Positions 50,846 to 62,917 of a stretch of 64,000 bases of DNA are shown here, piece after piece. How positions within the stretch are numbered: position 1 is the stretch's first letter; every line of letters starts with the position of its first letter. The notes under the pieces were generated by a model. That model saw only the letters and a program-made list of their open reading frames with translations, was not told the DNA's origin and did not search any database. The stretch comes from Monosiga brevicollis MX1 (lineage: Eukaryota > Opisthokonta > Choanoflagellata > Craspedida > Salpingoecidae): positions 56,300-120,299 of the forward strand of contig NW_001865051.1 in NCBI RefSeq assembly GCF_000002865.3. The letters run 5' to 3'. The translations under genes were made by a program, and so were the position numbers.

Positions 50846-53800
50846 ATGGGACAGTTGGCCACCAAAGATACCGTGGCGCACACCGCCACACTGCATCGCC
50901 AAAAGGTAGACACTTCGTCCCCATCAAGAACACACTCCCACCTTGCCTGCCCGTACACTTCTGCTCGGGTATTCCTCACCCCGATCGGCTCCTCGCGCCA
51001 AGGTGACCAAGCGCGAGTACACACGTGCTGATCTCGACCAGATGGTTACCTACCTTGTCTCTGAATCCCGACGTCTCAAGGTGCGCACCTCCAGTCTTTC
51101 AAGATGCTATGCTCTGCCAGTTTAGCAGCCACAGGACTGTCGTGTGGCTTTAGCTTCGCCCTCTGCCCAACGTTGCTGGCCAGCCAGGTGGCAGGGGATG
51201 GTACTCGAGCCACTACCCATCCTCCGTCCTCATTTGATTTACTCGCCTCATTTATTTATTTTTTACCCTTTTTCATTTGCCTTTTGTGGTACCTGTGCAG
51301 ACCCATCTGCGTGGCCTACAACAGCAGCCCCAAGGCTGGCAGATGGAATACGGTGGTCTTGCTCCCATCGGCACTGATCAACCAGCGGAAGCCTCGAAAC
51401 GGCCTGAAAATGTGACCCAGAATCGGTGCGCGTCCCCAGATCGCCCACCCAGCCCTGCCAATTCACCTGGAACCCGACTGTCGTCCAGCTCACCGCCTTG
51501 GTGTCACTCATTCTCGACCATAGTTACATCAATATCGTCGCCTACGATCATTCCCGCGTCACCGTCAAACCCAGTGAGGTCAGTGTCCGTGAAGTGCCCC
51601 GGTTCTCAAAGCAAAAGCGCGCCTTCCACCACAGTCTCACGGCACGTCGGCCTCATTTGCCTGCTCATAGGCTACGAAGAACAACGACTACATCAACGCC
51701 AATTGGGTTCCGGGCTACAAAGGCGATAAGGCGTATATTGCTTGCCAGGGTCCAGTTCCAGATGCCTTTGCCGCGTATGCCCAGCTGTCCCGGCACCGCC
51801 CACCCTGGCCCCTTTCTATTTTTATCTAATTTCTTTCTCTCCGTCACAGGTTTTGGCAGATGATCTGGGAGCAAGCCGTGGGCCTTATCGTCATGATCAC
51901 CAACGAGGTGGGCTTCCCCTGCATCTTTCTGCCTTGAGTGAGCTTGTCCAACCAAGCTCGCCGTCGTACCCCGTTCCCGCTCATGCCGCGCGCCCCTAGG
52001 TGGAAGCCGGCAAGCTCAAGTGTCACCGCTACTGGCCCGACCCCAACTCTGAAGTGAGAGATTGTGCCGTGCCGCCTACCTCTGGCTTTGCAATGACACA
52101 TCCTGCTCCCAAATGATCCCCGCCCATGTCCGTGGCTCACATTCTTTTGCTTTAGTTACGTGTTGGCAACTTTGTTATCAAAAGCATCTCCGAGGTGGCT
52201 CGCACAAGCTTTATTGAGCGCCACTTTGAGCTGACCGACCAGACGTCTGGCCAGACCGTGCCCGTTCAGCAAATGCAGTACATTCTTTGGCCCGGTCAGT
52301 GCGCTTCGCCAGCCATGTGCCGGCAGTGGACCAACCCCATGCCTGGCCTCAGCACAGCCATGCCATTCCCTACTCACCCAATCCACCTCACCCGCTCAGA
52401 CCACGGCGTCCCCAACACCACCCGTGACCTCCTCAACTTTCGCGATGAAATTTACCGCGCCCACGACCCACGAACGCCCTTGGTCATCCATTGCAGCGCG
52501 GGTGTGGGGCGAACCGGTACCTACATTGCCATAGATCGTTTGTGCAATGCGGCTGAAGACATGCACCCCATGCTACACCCGCGCGACGTGGTCGCGGAAA
52601 TGCGAAAATCCCGCAACTTTCTTGTGCAAACCCTGGTACGCTGCCGGTTGCTGTATGCACTGGTCACTTGCCTGTTTCGCTTGCTTTGATTCGTTGGGTT
52701 CGTTGGCGCTAACAGTCTGCTCCGTGGCAATCTGGGGCAACAGGTACAATATGGGTTTGTGTACTTGGCTTTGTTGGATGCGATTGATCGAGGCCTGGGG
52801 CAAGCCAAGCAGGTTCGCACCGAGCCCAGCCACCCATCAGCACGCCGAGCGTAGTCCATCGTCTCCGTATTTCCAGCTCACTTCACTTGGATGCTCCCAC
52901 CCCACTACCAGGCCATCAGCTTGCTGGACGAACAGGCTGGTACTGTGCTGCAGACGGAACTCAACGACCTTAACCAAGAGCTGGCCGTCGCCGCAGAGGC
53001 TCAAAAGGCCCATCCCGAAAGCGACAAGGGCCAGCAAGATATTGAAAATTTGCAAAAGCAGACAGAAAACGTCAAGACGCGCGTGACCACCCAAGAACGC
53101 ATGCACGCCTTCATGACAGCTGTGGGCAAGAAAACGGGTACGATCACGGCGCCCTGGCCCACCCACCCCGCCACCAACCCCCATCAATCTCAAACACATT
53201 TCCGCTATGCCTTGACGTTTGCCTTTAGCATCGGCGAATCGCGACGAGTTGGTGGCTGACTGGCGTGGCCTCGAAGAGCGCGTCAAGTCTTACAAAGAAG
53301 AGGTATGATCGCACCTATATCTTCACTGCGTGTCTGGACATCTCGCGATGGGCGTTGTGCTTGAATTTTGAAGCTAATGCTCCTGAGAATATCGGCCTGC
53401 CTGCCCGTTTTGCAGGCTGACGCCGGTGAGTTCAACCGCCAATACTCCACCGCCGTCAATGCCTGGCAGCCAGACCAATATGCAGTCGAAGTCTCGTTGA
53501 CTCCCCTCGAGTCACGCAAAGCTGCTTTGACAGCACAAGTGGAGGTGTGTCCACGACCATACATGCCATCTTGACGTTGTTGTCGATATCGAGTGGCAGC
53601 TTTCTTGATTGGCTGCGACTTCAACTCGAAAAAACTATTTTTCCTCTCGCACACACTCACATACACTTGGTCTCTCTGCCTGCTCACTGGGGTCATGCGC
53701 TAGGCCATCAGGCTACGTGGTAAATCTTACCGGCAACAAATTGATGACTTTGAACGTGAGCGCCTCTTGGATCTGAAGCAGCGTGTCCGCTCTTTGCAAG

Positions 53801-54617
53801 AATCCGTGGATCATGCTGAGAGCAATGCGCGCAAGATTGCGCGTCGCGCTAGCGACGTGCGAGTTGCTGGTCTTGGTGCGTCATCAACCTCTGCACCAAA
53901 TGGCCGTCGTGGCTCTGTGTGGGTGCCTGTGTGCTTGCTGAAAGGATTCTCACAGCACATTGCTTCGGTGACGCGTTGATACGCATTTCCATCGATGACA
54001 ACGGAACAGCGGCCGCAACTACAACGTCCCTGACCCAACGCGTGTCCTCCTTGCAAGTGTCCAACGCATCGTCTGAAGTTGGGGGCCGTGTCGTTCCTAC
54101 CCCTGTTCCAGTGAGTTTCATCCCATGACCCTCCCTTGATTGAAATTTGTACGTTGATGACCGCTGCGGTTGCCTCACCACACTCGTTGCGCTACCACCA
54201 TGGATAATGTGCACTCAAAGGCCAAGGCAGGGGGCCCCGTGCCCCTGGAGGTCGAGGCCACCCCCGAGTCAACGCCCGAAGCACCGTTGGGCGAAGAAGG
54301 CGAGCTCTCTGAGCCAGCCACCGTAAGCTCTGCCGAGCTGTACGACAACCTGATTGACAACGTTTGGCAAAATTCAGCCGACGTGGTACCCGAGGTGGAT
54401 GCCAGCGTGCAGGAACAATCCTTTACCGCACTGCGCAAGGCACCTCCCAAGGCTGCCAAGGCTCATCCGATGGTGCGTGCACATGGCTCTGCTGCCAACT
54501 CGTACGCGGTCTTGTGTGTGTGCTCTTGACTCTTGCCTCACATGATTGGTACTTGTGCGAGGGCTGTAGATTGCGGCAATGGCCAAGACAAGTGCCACCA
54601 AGTCCCCGTTCAAGTAA
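50846..54617 (+). CDS. Classical protein tyrosine phosphatase with C-terminal coiled coil
   Basis: Multi-exon gene starting MGQLATKDTVAH and ending AMAKTSATKSPFK (stop 54615-54617). The catalytic domain shows YINIVAYDHSRVTVKPSE near 51520 and NNDYINANWVPGYKGDKAYI near 51680. It continues with FWQMIWEQAVGLIVMITNE near 51860, a WPD loop split by an intron (LWP joining DHGVPN near 52290/52400), the P-loop VIHCSAGVGRTGTY near 52490 with the catalytic Cys and Arg, and a Q-loop (QYGFVYLALLDAI near 52745). After the domain come long Glu/Gln/Lys-rich helices (QTELNDLNQELAVAAEAQ near 52960; SYRQQIDDFERERLLDLKQR near 53730), probably a coiled coil. A disordered acidic tail follows (LYDNLIDNVWQNSADVVPE). 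No signal peptide or membrane helix is seen, so it is a cytosolic PTP. It should counter tyrosine kinases and so act in the same signalling layer as the SH2 adaptor at 60 kb. Confidence 0.86.
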
Positions 54618-54818
54618 ATCCAAATCAATCATAATGCCCACCCCTTTTCTGAATGTGGTAGTGGTGTGGCCAGCAAGGCTTGACCAACTGACGCTCCAGC
54701 GGTTTGTTTCGATCCTGAAGCTGGGAGATGGTGCTCAGTGAAGAGACAGAGTGCACTGTGCGCTGTTGAATGGTATTAACATGATGAAATTTATCAGATT
54801 TGGCAGCTGACTAGCCCA

Positions 54819-57800
54819 TTAGACCTCACTACTCGTGATGAGGGGTCCAGCATACCACAGCTTCACGGCCACAGGATCGTTGCTCGTATTTGTGATGCTT
54901 CGCAACGGGACCAGATGGTCAAGATTGAGCTCCGTCGGCTCCAAGGCCAGTGCCTTTTTCAGCAGCTGAGACTGATGCTGCACGAGTCAGGAGAGGCAAG
55001 GCGAGGGGTCATCAGCTGGAACAAATACATACCAGCGCGATGAAGACACAAAGGCGCCATGCAGCCATGCACCAAACGCAGAAACGCACCGGCATTTTAC
55101 GAATTGTTGCCGCGTTTTGACGCAGCACGTCCTTGATCGACTTGGCATGGCGATGCGAAGCGTTCTATGGCACAAGGTCAAACATGGTCAAAAGCCAACG
55201 ATTGCTGGAGCTGATCCCTGAGCCTCCACGCTCTCAAAGTACCCTAACCCACCCACCTGCTTCAAGACTTCGGCAGTAATGCCGTGGGTCGTGGAAGAGT
55301 TGGAGTAAACGGCACTGGCCACAGATGCCGAATCTTCTGGGACGCTAGTTGCTGACGCCAGGGCCTGTGGCATTTTGCTGGACGTGTCTGCAGCCAAAGT
55401 CAACATTTAAAGTTGACAAACTGAGGATGTGGCAAAATCTCGAAATGCTCACAAACATGACTTACCCAAAGCCACAAACGGCGTGGTGACCTCGTCCAGG
55501 TACTCAACCGCAAACTTATCTTGTCGCAAAAGCTCTTGCACGCGTTGACGCGAAAGATTAGATGGCTGGCCAGAGCACAGGCAAGGAGATGTAAAACTCA
55601 AGTGAGCGCAATGCCAGCACGAAATAGATAGAAGCGTATTGGGAAAAAAACAATAAAAATAATAAGAATAATGATAATAATATTGCTATTGTAGGTGGTG
55701 TAGCTCGTACCTGATCCTCCTGGCTCGAAGCCGGTTGGGCTGCTTGGAGATCAGCATCCTCAAAGCTAGCTTTGGAACCAAACTTTCGCGCTACACGCCC
55801 CAAGTCAGCCTCGGCACTCACAGTCTAAATCGGTGGTGACCTGCATGAGTTCGCTCTGACAAAAAGGCTCGGGTAAACCTTCGGTATCTCCTGTGGCGCA
55901 TGAATCCAAAACTTTGCAAAACTAACCTCATCGACGGCCTTGCGCAGATTGCGCAGATCAAAGGTGGCAGAGAGCTAAAATGTGCATGGCCAACGGAGAA
56001 GTGAGATCAGGCACAAGAAGCCAGGAGGACCCATGATTCCCAGACCAAGGACGCACGCGTTTGAGAAACTGCGCCAAGAAGGCGGTGGCAATGGTCTTGT
56101 TAGCCACAGCCCCTTCCTGTGCAACAAAGCGCAAAGAAACGGTGAAAAAATGGAATTGATGAGCGGCTGATAGCACTAGATGCGCGAGACGCCGGTGTAC
56201 TCTGCTATGGACTCTGCTATGGACGCACAGGAATGGTTAAGACGGCGTTGATGGTCTGGATGGTGAATTGGGGGCCAAACACTGAGGCCATGCGGAGAGC
56301 GACGTCCATCCACGGCGTCTAATCCACGGAAAACAGGGAGGTCATTAAAAGTGTCGCGCGGCGCACGCTGGGTTCCGGATGCGCACACACAAACCAGCGT
56401 GGGATCTGCGGGATCGGTGATGGTACGAATCGTCTGCACCAGCGCCGAGTAGACAATTTTGCTGATGCTCCCAAAGTATGCCACGTCCCTGTCATGGATT
56501 GGGTCCAGTGAGTGTGATGACAGCAGCAAGCCAGACACCCAACGCTGAGGGTGTCCAATCACTCAAGCTGAGCACAAAGCAAGAAGGACACAAACTTTTC
56601 AGGCGCGCGGAGGGTTGTACGGCTGCCTTCCGAGACGTTGGAGCGCGAGCTCATGACGCTGCGCGTGAACGAGTCCAGCAATGCCGTCAGGTACGCTGAA
56701 GAGGAACGTCGGGCAGGCTCGCCTGATGCTGACGCTAAGCTCGTCATGCTCTCGCTCGTTTCTAGTCGTTCACAGATGGCGGCATACACCCCACAAAATG
56801 AGTTGCGCGGCATCGCGCAGCACAAAGGGGTGCAAGAGGCATCTAAAATCGGCGAGACGTGTGGCCAAAGTGCATCATTGACATACGAAGGCGACAGCGC
56901 AGGCGAGAATCTAGGACGCGGATGCTGAGCAGTCGCAGCTGATCATTCTCTGCGGCACAGCGCTGAACCAAGGGTTCGAGAAGAGCTCGGGGTAGTCCGT
57001 GATGCAGAGGTTGCACCTGCACCAGAGGAGAGTACCAGTAGGTCAGAACGAGTCGGGATGATTCGGGATACTTGTGATAAGAGAAATGAGCATATTCAGA
57101 ACGCATGGAAGGGGGGCACGAGTGGAACGAAAGCGACATTTGGCGCACCTCGCAAGCTTCAGAGACGGAAGCAGCCAGGCTCAAAAGCCGGACCTCGACC
57201 TCAGTGCTACACTGATCCAGGCGACCCATGATAAACGTGATGACTTCGACCTTTCGATGAGCCGAGAGCGTGCGGATCAGCGCATCAATGGCCTGCTCGA
57301 CTGTTTGACAGATGCCATCCGTCGGGGCATGGCGAATTTGTCTGCAAAGTTGTCAAAGTAAGCGCAGCAACGATGAGCGGCCGAGAGCTCGGAGGAGCGG
57401 CGGCAAATGCCCTGTGGGATGCACGTACTGAGTCAGCTGTTGAACAAGGGCAAGGGCCGAGGCTGCCGTAACCAACGAGTTGTACTGTTGCAGCATACGC
57501 GTGATGCCCTACACGTCAAGCCACAAAAGAAAAGCGATGATATGGCCAACTAAGCGGCGAAGCGAAGTGGCAACAAGGCTCAGAAGCAAGCGTATCATGA
57601 AATGCATGGGTGTCTACCTCAAGCACAGCGCTGCGAACTTCAATGGGGGTCGATTCTTGCAAAGTGAAGAGCATGCGATCCAACAAGATGTGATGTTGCT
57701 GAGCCTGTAGGAGAAAGGGGAGGGGGGTGGCCATCAATTGAGATGAGGCACGGGGGGTAGGGTGCCACTCGTAAACTTGCACCATGGCCAAGCAGCGCGA

Positions 57801-59271
57801 CGTACGGGAAGGATGTGCAAGATGATATCGCAGACGAAAGAAAAGTATGTGGGAGGGGTGCCCTTGTAATGTTCAAAGTCGACGAGAAAGCTGTACAGCG
57901 CGTAAGGGCGTACATTCCGGTGTGAGGTTGAAAGGACGTTGTCTGATCATTTCAAAAGGTGTCTCTTTGTACAAGGCTTACGCGACAACTAAATCGAGGA
58001 CGGCGCGGAGGTTGTTGAAGCCGGCCTGCAGCAGGAGGTCGGTCAAGCAGCTTTTGGCTTGCTCGCCATTCTCCACACGCTGATCGACCAGCGCATCAGC
58101 TGGGCGTGCATGTGGGTGCAATCTACAAGGGCCAATGGAAATGAGAAACAGTGGTGCATTCCAAATGCCAAGACGAACACGTGCAGCATGGACACAAGTG
58201 GGGTACAGCACCCACCCAGACATGTTGCGGAGAACGGCGTGGACAATTTTCAAGAGGTTCGATTTGTTCCACAGCAAGGCCTCCTCTTGGCCATGGCTGG
58301 CCTTGGACAAGATGCTCCGCAAGCCCTGCATACCTGTCTGGGCCCGCACGCTATCAGGGAAGGCAGAACGTCAAGAAGGCGTGTAAGTGTGAATAAGCAC
58401 CAGTCGCGAGCCTCTGAGCGACCAAACATGCAGGCAAAACCCGTGACAGGGACGTACAGCGCCTCGCTAGAGACCTCATCCGCCTGCATAAAGCACATGC
58501 TGCTGAAAATGGCAATGAGAAAGTCTTGATGCCGCACGTAATCAACGGTCTGCGTCTGCAGAGAGGCAAATCGCTCAAACTGCAGAAGCAGGCATGAACG
58601 TGTGCAGGCCATGGATTGAGTAAGCCGGTGGGAAAGAACCAAGATGATGGGGAGGTGCATTGACGATCGAATGCCGGTTCGTACAGCGGTTGTGGCGCTT
58701 TGCTGATAAACGAGGTTGTCCGCCTCGAGCAGGTGCTCAATTGCCGAGAAGAAGGGTTCGACGAAGAGCGCCATTTGGGCGTGACAGGCAGTGATGAGCT
58801 GCTCATAAATTTGCGCGCCTACAACCACATACCTACGCAACGCATCATAACAAAAATCGCACAAATCGCCCAGAAAAAGGGCAAAGTCGACTGTCAGGTC
58901 TGATGGGCCAGCTATCAAAAGAGAACAACCATTGCGCTATTGATCAGTCGACAAGTGGACGCGTTCATACTCTTCATAGCCACGATCGCGAGCATAAGCA
59001 ATCTTCTTGGTGAGGTAGCGGGCCATCTTGGGCAGCTTGCGTGGATTGGAAAGCGCGAAAAAGGTCAGGTGGCGCGCCGCATCTGCATGCCGCCAGGCCA
59101 CCGCATTAGAAAAGACGGGCAGGTGATTTGGCACGCCCTCGCGCGTGCTTGGTGGAGGGTGAAGGAACAATATGGTCGGCGCGTACCTCGGTTCAGTCCC
59201 TCGCCTGCCGTGGCTGGATAAGCGGCGTCGATCTGGCGCATATAGCGCGACTTGCAACAGCAACCCGCCAT
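54819..59271 (-). CDS. EFR3: EFR3-like plasma-membrane scaffold of the PI4K complex
   Basis: Multi-exon gene from ATG 59271. The N-terminus MAGCCCKSRYMRQIDAAYP closely resembles EFR3, including the cysteine cluster that is palmitoylated to anchor it at the plasma membrane. The next exons give LTFFALSNPRKLPKMARYL and AYARDRGYEEYERVHLS, equivalent to the conserved EKLDRIGSYLAERL...RSGYV region. HFxxHDFLIxIFSSM-type HEAT sequence follows near 58540. The rest is helical and poorly conserved, as is usual for this family. The C-terminal exon reads QSQLLKKALALEPTEL and stops at 54819-54821. EFR3 with TTC7 and FAM126 recruits PI4-kinase III alpha to make PI4P. Intermediate exons were not all resolved. 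Confidence 0.75.
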
Positions 59272-60075
59272 GTTGAAATGGACCAAGCGACGATCACAGT
59301 GCCCGAGCCAGCGGCACCTCCGATCACTGTGCACGGTGCGCTACGCCTTGATGGGTGGACGCAACACCACACGTGCAGCCAAAGCACGACTCTCAAATCG
59401 ATCTGCAAGACGGTATCAGAACACGCCAGCTTCAATCCGACCCGTTGGCTCGCTGATTCGGACCATCACCAACACGACACTGCACCCACAGCCACCGTCA
59501 CCGTCACCGTCACCGTCACCGTCACCGTCACCGTCACCGTCGCCGTCACACACACACACACTTGATGATGTGTGTGAACCAAATGTTAGTCGCAGGGTCC
59601 TCGGTAAAATACTTTTAAGAGCCAAAGGCAACAACGGGTGGATGTGAAGAAAGTTGTAGTATTTTACTTCTTGTTGCTGTTGGGGTCGAGCTGAGCAGGC
59701 GCGCGAGTCGCCTCTCGTTCCCCCGTGCCGGCGGCGTTGCCGTTCTCTTGCCTCACAGTGGCTAATAGCAGCGCGCTTGGACCTGATTTTGGAGAAAATA
59801 AAGAAAGCGGAAGGAGAAGCAGCGGATGTTTGATCGTCTCCGCGTGTTGGCCAACGATTCCTTGTTCAAAGACCCGGCGTCATGGCCTTGGAAGAGGATC
59901 GCACGTTGGTTTTTGGCTCTGCACCCAACGCGCGTTTTGCGTGCCAAGCCCAGCGCTCGGTTCCAACACTTGTGGACCAGGGCGCTCAGCCACAGAGGCT
60001 TTGCTCACAAAACATGACGGGCAATCTCACCTTTGCTTTTGCTTTTTCCGATCTTCCTTTCGGTGCCGCCGCCTC
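59272..60075. promoter_or_regulatory. Divergent region between EFR3-like and SH2 genes, with a hexamer repeat
   Basis: 804 bases between divergent genes. It contains a (CACCGT)n array and a short (CA)n at 59550-59562. A 5' non-coding exon of the SH2 gene could lie around 59830-60060, but nothing fixes it. Confidence 0.5.
59492..59550. repeat. (CACCGT)n hexamer array
   Basis: About ten perfect copies of CACCGT, ending in one CGCCGT variant and a short CA tract. It reads as Thr-Val or Pro-Ser repeats and is non-coding. Confidence 0.9.
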
Positions 60076-61358
60076 ATGGCTAGATATTACCACGGTCGCA
60101 TCACGCGCGAGGAGGCCGTTGACCGTTTGCTCAAGGAAGGTGTGGATGGCAGCTTTCTCCTGCGCATGAGCACCACCCAGGATGGTGTGTACACCCTATC
60201 ACTCATGTAAGACCAACTTGCACCGATAGTGCGCTGCTTCTTCCCATGCACTGGCAACTCGCTGAGAGAGCGGGCAGGCAACACATTTACGGCTCACGTT
60301 CCTCCCCTCCCACCTTTTCCTTTTGTCGTAGGCAGGGAGAATCGGTCCGCCATATTCGCATCGTCAACACCATCGATGGTATGAGATTGACAGGACCTCG
60401 CTCTGGCACCCGTTCTCTTGGCGAGCCTTGACCCAATCGACCGCCGTGTTTGGGCTCAACTTGCGCGACTCCTCAAACGTGTGGCCAACAGGTGGCTATG
60501 CCATATCAGCAGGTGATCCGGGTGTAGACAGCGTGTGGCAACTGGTCGAAACCCAGATGCACAACACGCTGACATCGGCTTACGATCGCTCAGACCAAGT
60601 TGCGCTGCGGTATGCCACCTCGTCCAAGACAAATTAAAATTGCTCGTCCGCCGTGCAGCGTGTTCTCTAGACCGCTGATCGGCCTGTGCAATTAGGTATC
60701 CACTCAAGGCCAACGGTGACGTGATTGCCCCCGATCTTCTCATGTCAGCTGGAGAAGCCGGCATTGATGCCGCTGACTTTGGCGATGATGTTGCCGCGTT
60801 CCTTGAGGGTGGCGTGAGTTGATGCTGACAATCAGCCACACACCCCTCCCCCCGCGCCCTGTTCTCTGCGCTACTCGTCCCTCAAATGCCTGATCTCCTT
60901 TCCACCCCTTTTGCCCGGGGAGCACTCACTGCCATGCCGTCATGCCCTTGCTATCTGCGCATCTCTGCCTCCTGTGTCCGTCAGGTGGATGCCAAGGCCT
61001 TGGCTCGCCAGCGCTCGGTCAAGATGTCCGTGCGACGCCCCAAAGACCTCAAGGTTTGTTTGGCTTCGGCGGCGCGTGAAGGGCGGGGCAGACTTTGGAG
61101 GACCACTGTATGCGTTTTCAAGTTGCAGGGCGATTTGAATCCTCAGATGCATTGTACACCTGCTTTTGGCGTGCCGTAGGTGGCCTCGCATGATGATCCT
61201 TTTGCTGGTCTCGAGTTGCCTTCCGACTTTGACCCAGGTATGGCATGAAGTTGGTTGCTTGACTTGGTCTCACGTATCGTGAACGCCTAAATATACCTTG
61301 ACTTGTATGTGGCTGGGTAGACAACCTGCCCGAGAACTACATCGTGCCCGAAGACTAG
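60076..61358 (+). CDS. SH2-only adaptor protein
   Basis: Seven exons (60076-60206, 60332-60378, 60492-60609, 60696-60813, 60985-61053, 61180-61237, 61321-61358) join to 192 residues. The SH2 domain starts at residue 4 (YYHGRITREEAVDRLL) and contains DGSFLLRMS, whose arginine is the phosphotyrosine-binding FLxR residue. It continues with YTLSLM, SVRHIRI with the usual His, and GYAISAGDPGVDSVWQLVE to about residue 90. The remaining 100 residues have no domain I recognise but contain an RQRSVKMSVRRPKDLK basic stretch and an acidic end (LPSDFDPDNLPENYIVPED) with a tyrosine near the C-terminus (NYIV) that could itself be a phospho-site. The layout resembles small SAP/EAT-2-type adaptors, by architecture only. 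It starts at the ATG immediately before the domain. Confidence 0.87.
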
Positions 61359-62917
61359 TCCGCCCGCTTCAAGCTCTCTTAACCCCAGCCTACTCACTCG
61401 ATGTTGATTCGATGATTAGCACAATCGGTGTTTCATACTCCCACGTTAGTTTGTGTGGCTGTGCTCGTTGTAGTTGTGGTGTCCCCCTTTGCCTGATGTG
61501 GTTTGTCATTGCATTGAATTGAACGCGATGACCATCTTCTCGTGTACCCCAGCGTCGTGTGATGCGAGGTGCCAATTTGCGATGTTGTTGACAACTGTTT
61601 GCAAAATTGATTGAGGAGTCGTCTAATAAAAAAGGATTGCGGAGGGGAGGGTGTATGTTTTATTTGGCTTTTGTGGTATTTTTAACTTCCTGTCTGGCTT
61701 TGCTGAGAGCCGCTTTTGGACTCAAAATGAAATGAAAAGAAACCGGGCCACCCAGTGCATGCGCTCAGGCAGTCGTGGCCACGTTCTAAGTGAGCGGAAA
61801 TGAACGATCAGATCGGTACTCTAGACCGTGCACCAAGGTGTGCATTCCAAAAGAGGAGAGCTGAATAGGTTGAAACGCGGTTCAACATACCATCATGATC
61901 TGCGAAACCGTCGCAACTTGATCCGGAGGCCCGCAGACATGGACCGGAATGACGGTGAGCGCTATTGAGTCGGACAAAAGAAAGGCATCCACCGGCACGT
62001 CAGGTCAGAAACATGTTGGCATTTAAGACAAGAAACGAGGCCAGCCAGCTGTGGTTTCGTTTCCTGTTTTTATTTTTTTTTCCAAAGCGCGCGGNGGGGG
62101 GGGGGGGGGGGGGGGAAAAAAAAAANNNNNNNNNNNNNNNNNNNNNNNNNNNNNNNNNNNNNNNNNNNNNNNNNNTTGTTTGTGCGTTCGTGCGTTTGCT
62201 TCCAAGAGACAGACGTCTCGGCCCCCTCGAAGTAAGCCTTTCAGCTGGCGCCCACACCCGAGTGATGCCTGAATGTTGCTTGTGCCTTGAAGCCTCCACA
62301 CCCGACGCACCAGAACGTCTGACATTTTCAGAAGCCCACAGCTCATGCGCAACGCTGGATCAAAGGGACAAACGTAACCTCGTGCCAAAAGGTGGGAATA
62401 GAAGACTTCAAGGTATTTTTAAGGATAAAGTAATACAGAAACAGCCTGTCAATTCGGCGCCAACTAGCCGTTGCGCGCCAAAACTTGACCGTTATGGCGC
62501 TGGCGACGCTGAATTGTCAGCACGACACAACGGCCTCACCGTTGTCAATTTGATTTTATAGAGGTAGATTATACTTTACCTGCCGCCCTGGTTTTGTCTG
62601 ACAAGACACCACCAGTTGCATCAGTCTCTCTCTCTCTCTCTCTTTTGCGAATTTTCTCTCTCTCTCTGTTTTCGCAGGTGTGTGTGTGTGTGCGTGTGTG
62701 TGTGTGTGATCGCAGTGGCGCTCGTCGCGTCGGCGCCTCGCCGCTCGATCCCTCCTCCACTTTTTGGAATTTGCTCGGGCACGTCCCTCATCAGCGCCCT
62801 CGCACTCGCATTCGCATTCACACATTCACATTTACATTCTTCGCCGCCTGCAGAGACCGTTGGTATCCGGCTTGACGGTATCTCGACAGTTGGCCAAAGT
62901 TGTTGCGAGTGGCCACC
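61359..62917. other. Intergenic region with an assembly gap
   Basis: 1.56 kb between two plus-strand genes. It holds a G-run/A-run, the N gap, TC and GT microsatellites (about 62623-62670 and 62681-62708) and CATTCACATT-like repeats near 62810-62840. No exon is supported. Confidence 0.6.
62126..62175. other. Assembly gap (50 N) beside a homopolymer
   Basis: Fifty N follow a G-run and A-run; a single N at 62095 lies before the G-run. Fifty is a typical placeholder, so the true gap size is unknown. Confidence 0.97.
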
